Shown here: positions 57,255-64,000 of the stretch, piece by piece
Layout: every line of letters begins with the position of its first letter
Numbering within the stretch: the stretch's first letter is position 1
Source: Paracoccus tegillarcae
Lineage (GTDB): Bacteria; Pseudomonadota; Alphaproteobacteria; Rhodobacterales; Rhodobacteraceae
Length of the DNA: 64,000 nucleotides
Direction: 5' to 3'
NCBI RefSeq assembly: GCF_002847305.1
Contig: NZ_CP025408.1
Coordinates: forward strand, 3,617,001 to 3,681,000
The notes under the pieces: model-generated
What the model saw: the letters and a program-made list of their open reading frames with translations, nothing else
Databases searched by the model: none
What the model was told of the DNA's origin: nothing
Made by a program: the position numbers and the translations under genes

Positions 57255-59408
57255 TCATACGCCCCGCATCATCACCCAGATCAAAAGACCCACGATCCCC
57301 AGCACCATCGCAAAGGCATAGTGGAACAGATAGCCAGACTGCACGCGCCCGGCAAAACGGGTCAGACGCGGGATCAATCCCATTGCCAGCCCGTTGATGG
57401 CGCCGTCGATAACGCGCCCATCGCCGCCCGTCCACAGGGCTTTGCCCAACCATTTGGCCGGACGCACGAAAATCACTTCGTAGATCTCGTCGAAATACCA
57501 CTTGTTCAACAAGAAGCGGTACAAGGCGGGCTGCGCTGCGGCCAACCGCACCGGCGTTTCCGGGCTGCGGATATAAAAGATCCAGGCCACCAGCAGACCG
57601 CCAAGCATGGCGATAAACGGTGACACCTTGACCCATTTCGGGGAATGGTGGGCCTCATCCAGCACATGGTTATAGGGTGCCATGTAGATCGCCCCACCCA
57701 TCGCCTCGGGCGTTTCCGTCGCCGCGACGATCAGGCCGTCGCCATGTTCTTCACCGGCTTCCGCGCCCGCGGCGGGTGTCTCTTCCGCGCTGTGATCGGC
57801 ATCCGCTGCGGCAGTCTCGGCTGCGGCGGGTTCACCCTCGGTCTCAGTAGCCTCGCCGCGACCACCTTCTGCCGTGGCCTCGGCATGATGGATGCCAAAG
57901 AACGCGTTTACCCGGTCATGGCTGCCAAAGAACGGCTGATACCAGATCATCCCGGCAAAGATCGCACCAGCGGCCAGCACGCCCAGGGGAATGGTCATCA
58001 CACGAGGCGATTCGTGGGCATGCTCATGCGCGTGCATATCGCCACGTGGCTTGCCCCAGAAGGTCATGAACATCAGCCGCCAGCTGTAGAAACTGGTAAA
58101 GGCCGCTGCGATCACCAGCATCCAGAACGCATAGCTGCTGCCGGCGAATGCGCTTTCAATCACCGCATCCTTCGAAAGGAAGCCGGCAAAGCCGATGGTG
58201 GTCAGCGGAATACCGACCCCGGTAATGGCCAATGTGCCGATCAGCATAGTCCAGAAGGTCACGGGGATCTTTTTGCGCAGACCGCCATAATTCCGCATGT
58301 CCTGTTCGTGGTGCATCGCGTGGATCACCGAACCGGCGCAGAGAAACAGCAGCGCCTTGAAGAAAGCATGCGTGAACAGGTGGAACATGGCCACTGAATA
58401 GACGCCGACACCCGCGGCCACGAACATGTAACCCAGCTGCGAGCAGGTCGAATAGGCGATGACGCGCTTGATGTCGTTTTGCACCAGTCCCACGGTGGCG
58501 GCGAAAAAGGCCGTGGTCGCGCCGACGATGACGACGAACATCTTGGCTTCGGGTGCGAATTCGAACAGCGGCGACATGCGGCAGACCAGAAAGACACCGG
58601 CGGTGACCATGGTTGCGGCGTGGATCAGGGCTGACACGGGCGTCGGGCCCTCCATCGCGTCGGGCAGCCATGTGTGCAGGAACAGCTGCGCCGATTTACC
58701 CATCGCACCGATGAACAGCAGCACCGCCAGCAGGTTGGCTGCGTTCCAGTCACGCCACAGGAAATGGATATCCGTCTGCGCCAGTTCGGGCACGGCGGCA
58801 AAGATGCTGTCGAACTGGATCGAGCCGGTCAGCCAGAAGATGCCGAAGATCCCCAGCAGAAAGCCAAAGTCACCAACGCGGTTGACGATAAAGGCCTTCA
58901 TAGCGGCCGCATTCGCGCTTGGCTTGCGGTAGTAAAAGCCGATCAGCAGGTAGGATGCGACGCCCACGCCTTCCCAGCCAAAGAACATCTGCAACAGGTT
59001 GTCGGCGGTCACCAGCATCAGCATGGCAAAGGTAAAGAACGACAGATAGGCAAAGAAGCGCGCCTTGTAATGCTCGTCTTCTACCCAGTTCTCGTCATGC
59101 GCCATGTAGCCAAGCGAATACATGTGCACCAGCGCCGAGACCGTGGTGACGACGATCAGCATGATCGCGGTCAGCCGGTCGACGCGGATCGCCCATTGGC
59201 TGGTGAAATCGCCCGAGGTGACCCAATCCATGATCGGCACGGTATAGGTCACACCGTCAAAGGTCAGGAACACAACCCAGCTCAGCAGCGCGCAGAGGAA
59301 CAGGACGCCTGTTGTCAGATATTGCGCGGCCTGTTCGCCAATAACGCGCCAGCCGAAACCGGCAATGATGGCAGCGATAAGCGGGCCAAAGAGAATGATG
59401 CTTGTCAT
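57255..59408 (-). CDS. nuoL: NADH-quinone oxidoreductase subunit L
   Basis: Distal antiporter-like subunit with the long lateral helix, 717 residues, longer than E. coli NuoL (613). The core has [17 protein letters not shown] and [10 protein letters not shown]. The extra length is an Ala/Glu-rich periplasmic or cytoplasmic loop (about 505-560), present also in Paracoccus-type subunits as far as I recall. The start is 4 bases after the nuoK stop. Confidence 0.97.
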   Translation of the reverse strand: MTSIILFGPLIAAIIAGFGWRVIGEQAAQYLTTGVLFLCALLSWVVFLTFDGVTYTVPIMDWVTSGDFTSQWAIRVDRLTAIMLIVVTTVSALVHMYSLGYMAHDENWVEDEHYKARFFAYLSFFTFAMLMLVTADNLLQMFFGWEGVGVASYLLIGFYYRKPSANAAAMKAFIVNRVGDFGFLLGIFGIFWLTGSIQFDSIFAAVPELAQTDIHFLWRDWNAANLLAVLLFIGAMGKSAQLFLHTWLPDAMEGPTPVSALIHAATMVTAGVFLVCRMSPLFEFAPEAKMFVVIVGATTAFFAATVGLVQNDIKRVIAYSTCSQLGYMFVAAGVGVYSVAMFHLFTHAFFKALLFLCAGSVIHAMHHEQDMRNYGGLRKKIPVTFWTMLIGTLAITGVGIPLTTIGFAGFLSKDAVIESAFAGSSYAFWMLVIAAAFTSFYSWRLMFMTFWGKPRGDMHAHEHAHESPRVMTIPLGVLAAGAIFAGMIWYQPFFGSHDRVNAFFGIHHAEATAEGGRGEATETEGEPAAAETAAADADHSAEETPAAGAEAGEEHGDGLIVAATETPEAMGGAIYMAPYNHVLDEAHHSPKWVKVSPFIAMLGGLLVAWIFYIRSPETPVRLAAAQPALYRFLLNKWYFDEIYEVIFVRPAKWLGKALWTGGDGRVIDGAINGLAMGLIPRLTRFAGRVQSGYLFHYAFAMVLGIVGLLIWVMMRGV

Positions 59409-59412
59409 GATC

Positions 59413-59736
<324 letters not shown>

Positions 59737-59775
59737 TCAGTTCCGCCGGTTTCGTCTTATTTTGTATCGGAGCCG

Positions 59776-59790
59776 GGGGCTTACAGCCCC
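59776..59790. repeat. GC hairpin overlapping the nuoJ stop, with ATAC tail
   Basis: A perfect 6-bp stem with a 3-base loop contains the nuoJ stop codon; on the minus strand it is followed by a CCGATACAAAATAAG tail. It resembles the hairpin elements around lpdA. It fills the only sizeable gap (62 bases) inside the nuo genes. Confidence 0.35.
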
Positions 59791-60383
59791 TGCCCCGGTT
59801 TCACGTCGCGCAGTTCCATCGCCTTGGCCGGATCGCGGTACATCTGCGCCAGCACATCCTGACGCTTGATGTCGCGGCGGTGGCGCAGGGTCAGCACGAT
59901 TGCGCCGATCATGGCGACCAGCAGGATCAGACCGGCCAGTTGGAACGGCAGCAGATAGCGGTCATAGAGGATCAGACCGATCGAATGTGTGTTCAGCGTA
60001 TTCGCGATAATCGGGGCCTCGCGCAGCGCCTGCGCCTGCTCTGCCGATTGCCAGGCGCCCAACCCGATGGCCAGCTGCGCCAGCAGAATCAGGGCGATCA
60101 GCGCACCAAGCGGCAGATAGCGCGCGAATTCACCGCGCAATTCCGCGAAATCGACGTCCAGCATCATCACGACGAACAGGAACAGAACCGCGACCGCACC
60201 GACATAGACGATGATCAGCAGCATCGCGACGAATTCCGCACCTTGCAGCACGAAGAGACCCGAAGCCGACAGAAAGGCCAGGATCAGCCACAGCACCGAA
60301 TGGACCGGGTTGCGCGCGGTGACGACCATCAGCCCGGCAATGCAGGCGCTGACGGCGAACAGATAGAATGCGAATGTCATCAT
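59781..60383 (-). CDS. nuoJ: NADH-quinone oxidoreductase subunit J
   Basis: Membrane subunit of 200 residues with five helices and the conserved [16 protein letters not shown] segment that undergoes the pi-bulge transition in structures. It overlaps the preceding CMD-like gene by 4 bases. Confidence 0.96.
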   Translation of the reverse strand: MMTFAFYLFAVSACIAGLMVVTARNPVHSVLWLILAFLSASGLFVLQGAEFVAMLLIIVYVGAVAVLFLFVVMMLDVDFAELRGEFARYLPLGALIALILLAQLAIGLGAWQSAEQAQALREAPIIANTLNTHSIGLILYDRYLLPFQLAGLILLVAMIGAIVLTLRHRRDIKRQDVLAQMYRDPAKAMELRDVKPGQGL

Positions 60384-60802
60384 GTCGTTTCGTCCTCTGC
60401 GCCCTTGTCCGTTTCCGCGAACACGCCCTGCGCCAGTTCCAGTGCCTTTTGCATCGCTGGCAGCCCGCCGAACATCCCCATCTGATAGATCACCTCGGCA
60501 ATCTCGCGACGGGTCGCGCCGGCCTCTAGCGCATGACGGATGGTCAGACGCAGTTGCGGTTCCGCATGGGCGCCCTGAACGGTCATGGCGGCGATGGTCA
60601 CCAGCAGCCGCGTGCGCGCATCCAGCCCGTCGCGGTTGAAGGTCCGACCGAACCACATTTCCAGCATGTCCGACGGCATGGTCGGGAACATTTTTTCAAA
60701 GGCCCGCGTATCCAAATTTTCCAGGGCAGGATTAAAGGAGCGCGCCATTTCCTGGCTCGATTCCATCATCTGCTGGAACAGTTTCTGAAAAGCGTCGGTC
60801 AT
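60380..60802 (-). CDS. Carboxymuconolactone decarboxylase (CMD) family protein in the nuo operon
   Basis: Helical protein of 140 residues. The C-terminal part has [36 protein letters not shown], the CMD/AhpD fold block. The C-x-x-C of AhpD peroxidases is absent, which favours a non-redox member. The gene is embedded between nuoI and nuoJ and overlaps nuoJ by 4 bases; Paracoccus denitrificans also has unidentified frames between its nqo genes. Role in complex I unknown. Confidence 0.82.
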   Translation of the reverse strand: MTDAFQKLFQQMMESSQEMARSFNPALENLDTRAFEKMFPTMPSDMLEMWFGRTFNRDGLDARTRLLVTIAAMTVQGAHAEPQLRLTIRHALEAGATRREIAEVIYQMGMFGGLPAMQKALELAQGVFAETDKGAEDETT

Positions 60803-60833
60803 GCCGCCCCTCCCTGATATGCCCTTGGGCCGC

Positions 60834-61512
<679 letters not shown>

Positions 61513-61513
<1 letters not shown>

Positions 61514-62547
61514 TATTGCACCCCTGCGTAGCGGGCCCAGAAGGTCCCGAAGACTTCGAACTTCGCCAGGAAGGCCACGATCACAACCCAGGCCAGGGAC
61601 AGGGGCAGGAACACCTTCCAGCCGATCCGCATCAACTGGTCATAACGATAACGCGGCACGATGGCCTTCACCATGGCGAAGATGAAAAAGAAGAACCACA
61701 TCTTCAGAACCATCCAGAACGCGCCATCCGCGATGAAGGGCACAGGCGACAGCCAGCCGCCAAAGAACAGCACGCTGGTCAGCGCGCACATCAGGAACAT
61801 GGCGATATATTCACCGGCCATGAACAGCAGATAGGGCGTCGAGGAATATTCGACCATGAAGCCTGCAACCAGTTCCGATTCGGCCTCGGGCAGGTCAAAG
61901 GGCGGACGGTTGGTTTCGGCCAGCGCCGAAATGAAGAACAGCACCACCATCGGGAAATGCGGCAGCCAGTACCACGACAGGATCCCTGCCCCGCGCTGCG
62001 CCTCGACAATCACCGACATGTTCATCGAGCCGGTCGAGATGATCACCCCGATGATGATCAGACCCATGCTGACCTCGTAGGAAATCATCTGCGCAGCCGA
62101 GCGCAGAGAGCCCAGGAACGGGTATTTCGAGTTGGAGGCCCAGCCCCCCATGATCACGCCGTAAACTTCCAGCGACGACACGGCAAAGATGAACAGGATG
62201 CCGACATTCAGATTCGACATCACCCAGCCATCGGCAAAAGGGATGGCGACAAACGCCGTCAGCGCCAGCGTCATCGACAGGAACGGTGCCAGAAAATAGA
62301 CGAACTTGTCGGCGCCCGCCGGCACGACGATTTCCTTGACCACATATTTCAGTGCGTCGGCAAAGGTTTGAAGCAAGCCCCAGGGACCGACCACGTTCGG
62401 ACCGCGCCGCATCTGCACGGCGGCCCAGATCTTGCGGTCGCCGTAAACCATGAAGATCAGCGAACCCATCACAAAGGCAATGACGGCCAGACCCTGCGCC
62501 AGCATGATCAGCGAAAACCCAAGGGGGGATGCCCAGAACTCTGTCAT
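61513..62547 (-). CDS. nuoH: NADH-quinone oxidoreductase subunit H
   Basis: Membrane subunit that forms the quinone channel, 344 residues, eight helices. It has [14 protein letters not shown], the acidic loop [20 protein letters not shown] and R-Y-R-Y-D-Q-L-M near the C-terminus. Confidence 0.97.
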
Positions 62548-62565
62548 TTCCCTCTGTCCCTCTCG

Positions 62566-63336
62566 TTATGCCGCGGGAATGCCGCGGTCCCTGCATTCGC
62601 GCAAGGTTTGATTGGTTTCCATCACACGTAGCCCAAGCGGCTGCTCGTCCGACAGCATGTAAACGGCGCCGATCACCAAGGCTCCGCCGCGCTCGTCTTG
62701 CAGGGTGCGGATGTGGCGCGCATAAGGCGTGCCCTGATCCTTGGCCCACTTGGCCAGCGCGCAGGTGGCATACGAAAAGGCGATATCGTCGTCCACCCCC
62801 TCGCGCAAATTGGCCGAAACTTCAACCAGATCAGAGGCCAGGTCGGGCGAAATCCTGGTGATGCGAACGCCCCGGAAATCCGCCGCGTCCAGCGTCGCAT
62901 CGCCGTCTGCCTCTGGCAGCGCGGGGCCGCGTTGGGCAACAAATTCCTGCATTGCGATATCGCGCGCCGTCGGCCCCTCGCGGCGCACCCCTTTGGCGAT
63001 CACACCATCCCATGCCGGGCTGCTGCCATCGCGCAAGGCTGCCATTTGCCGATCGGTTTGCAGGATCGCCTGACGCCCTGCCGCTGAATCAAGCTGCATG
63101 GAGGTGACGCTGCCATCGGCTTCGAGAATCAGGATCTCGCCGGATTTGGTCGAGACCCGGGCCTGAGCGATCGGTGATGCACCCTGCTGGTGATTGGGGT
63201 CCGCCAGCGCCACGCTGACTTGCTCTGGCTTGGCCTTGGGCCGCTCGGCCAGCCCCTCGCCTTTACCCCCGCAACCCGCAACCAACGCGAGCAGCGCGGC
63301 GGAAAGAAGCATGGGCTGGCCTGAGGCTGGCATCAT
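62566..63336 (-). CDS. Lipoprotein-like hypothetical within the nuo operon
   Basis: Protein of 256 residues. The N-terminal hydrophobic stretch ends in a lipobox (L-V-A-G-C) at about residue 22, followed by G-G-K-G-E. The body has no recognisable domain and contains a single cysteine pair (one in the middle, one near the end). It lies between nuoG (5 bases away) and nuoH (18 bases). An outer- or inner-membrane lipoprotein coexpressed with complex I; function unknown. Confidence 0.75.
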   Translation of the reverse strand: MMPASGQPMLLSAALLALVAGCGGKGEGLAERPKAKPEQVSVALADPNHQQGASPIAQARVSTKSGEILILEADGSVTSMQLDSAAGRQAILQTDRQMAALRDGSSPAWDGVIAKGVRREGPTARDIAMQEFVAQRGPALPEADGDATLDAADFRGVRITRISPDLASDLVEVSANLREGVDDDIAFSYATCALAKWAKDQGTPYARHIRTLQDERGGALVIGAVYMLSDEQPLGLRVMETNQTLRECRDRGIPAA

Positions 63337-63341
63337 CGGCG

Positions 63342-64000
63342 TTACTCTGCGGCCATGGGTTGCTGTTTGCGCGCGGCGGCCATGGCCGACAACTCACCCA
63401 TCAAGGGCGAGGATCGCGCGATCGGGTTGGTCAGATAGAAATCGCGGATGGCATAGGTGAAATTGCCGGACCCCGGCTTTTTCGCCTTGATCGGCTGCCA
63501 CTCGTTTTCCGGCACCTGATCAACCTGGGCCAGATGCGGGGCCGCCTCGATCAGCGCGCGGCGCAATGCCGCCATGCTGTCCCAGGGCAGTTTCGCGTCC
63601 ATTTCCGCGGATAGTGCGCGCAATATGGCCCAGTTTTCCTTGGCCTCGCCCGGCGCAAAATTCGCGCGCAGGGCAAGTTGCGGCCGACCCTCGGTGTTGA
63701 CGAAGAGGCCGTTTTCCTCGGTATAGCAGGCGCCCGGCAGGATCACATCGGCACGATGCGCGCCGCGGTCACCATGGCTGCCCTGATAGATCACAAAGGG
63801 ACCATCGGCGATCTCGACCTCATCGGCACCCAGATTAAAGACCACTTCGGCCTCGTCCAGCGCGGCCTCGAGCCCGCCATGAGTGGCTGCGCCCACATCC
63901 ATCGCGCCGACGCGCGCGGCGGCTGTGTGCAGGATCAGCAACTTAGAGTTGGTGTTCTCGACCAGCTTCATTGCATGGGCCAGAACCGCTTCGCCATCCG
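63342..64000 (-). CDS. nuoG: NADH-quinone oxidoreductase subunit G, C-terminal part
   Basis: Partial gene: the frame is open to the window edge, so the N-terminal iron-sulfur part lies outside. About 219 C-terminal residues are present, with [28 protein letters not shown] and Y-T-E-E-N-G-x-F-V-N-T-E-G-R, the molybdopterin-oxidoreductase-like block of NuoG. An internal ATG at 63971 is not the start. Confidence 0.93.
   Translation of the reverse strand, partial: DGEAVLAHAMKLVENTNSKLLILHTAAARVGAMDVGAATHGGLEAALDEAEVVFNLGADEVEIADGPFVIYQGSHGDRGAHRADVILPGACYTEENGLFVNTEGRPQLALRANFAPGEAKENWAILRALSAEMDAKLPWDSMAALRRALIEAAPHLAQVDQVPENEWQPIKAKKPGSGNFTYAIRDFYLTNPIARSSPLMGELSAMAAARKQQPMAAE

Overview
The window looks like a chromosomal segment of an alphaproteobacterium of the family Rhodobacteraceae, most likely Paracoccus or a close relative. 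The evidence is the high-GC coding sequence, the complex I gene order with small extra reading frames between nuoG/H/I/J and birA directly behind nuoN (the arrangement known from Paracoccus denitrificans), a trgB-cysK pair like that of Rhodobacter, and ppdK next to a SleB-type hydrolase. No database search was possible, so the genus is an inference.

Layout. 1-9500 (+): three small envelope proteins, then the 2-oxoglutarate dehydrogenase genes sucA, sucB (with two lipoyl domains) and lpdA, interrupted by an EVE-domain protein, a small alpha/beta protein and a MAPEG protein; a lytic transglycosylase lipoprotein follows. 9502-9842: remnant of a cupin gene. 9850-15000 (mostly -): ASKHA/ferredoxin corrinoid-activation-type protein, class I aldolase, an unknown acidic low-complexity protein (+) and pgk. 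15169-23208 (+): two cyclophilins, a divergent pyruvate phosphate dikinase, a cell wall hydrolase, folB-folP-glmM. 23205-30518: ABC-F ATPase (-), orphan ferric-iron binding protein, ahcY-metK and a sulfotransferase-like gene (+), glutathione peroxidase and a COQ10/RatA START protein (-). 30584-37164: small membrane protein, zinc metallopeptidase (-), DedA-family protein, dsbB, gyrA, AI-2E family protein. 37381-42991 (-): MscS-type channel, cysK, trgB-like NUDIX protein, DUF2059 protein.

43090-49345 is the accessory part. Two tRNA-Ser genes (CGA on +, GCU on -) flank a truncated tyrosine-recombinase gene. Next comes a three-gene locus: a SARP-like winged-helix/TPR regulator (-), divergently transcribed from a soluble PAP2/vanadium-haloperoxidase-type protein that begins with eleven Gly-Tyr dipeptides, and an immediately adjacent S8 (subtilisin-like) peptidase. 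Neither enzyme shows a signal peptide. I know of no characterised system with this composition; it is the most interesting object in the window.

49373-64000 (-) is one long gene train read from right to left: nuoG (partial), a lipoprotein, nuoH, a 62-residue protein, nuoI, a carboxymuconolactone-decarboxylase-like protein, nuoJ, K, L, M, N, then birA, coaX, rnj, a BASS-like membrane protein and trmB. Many of these genes overlap or lie within a few bases of each other, so they probably form one or a few operons.

Functionally the core genes cover the TCA cycle, glycolysis, respiration, folate, cell wall precursors, the methyl cycle and RNA processing. Antisense reading frames, several over 500 codons, cover most core genes and were judged to be GC-bias shadows.
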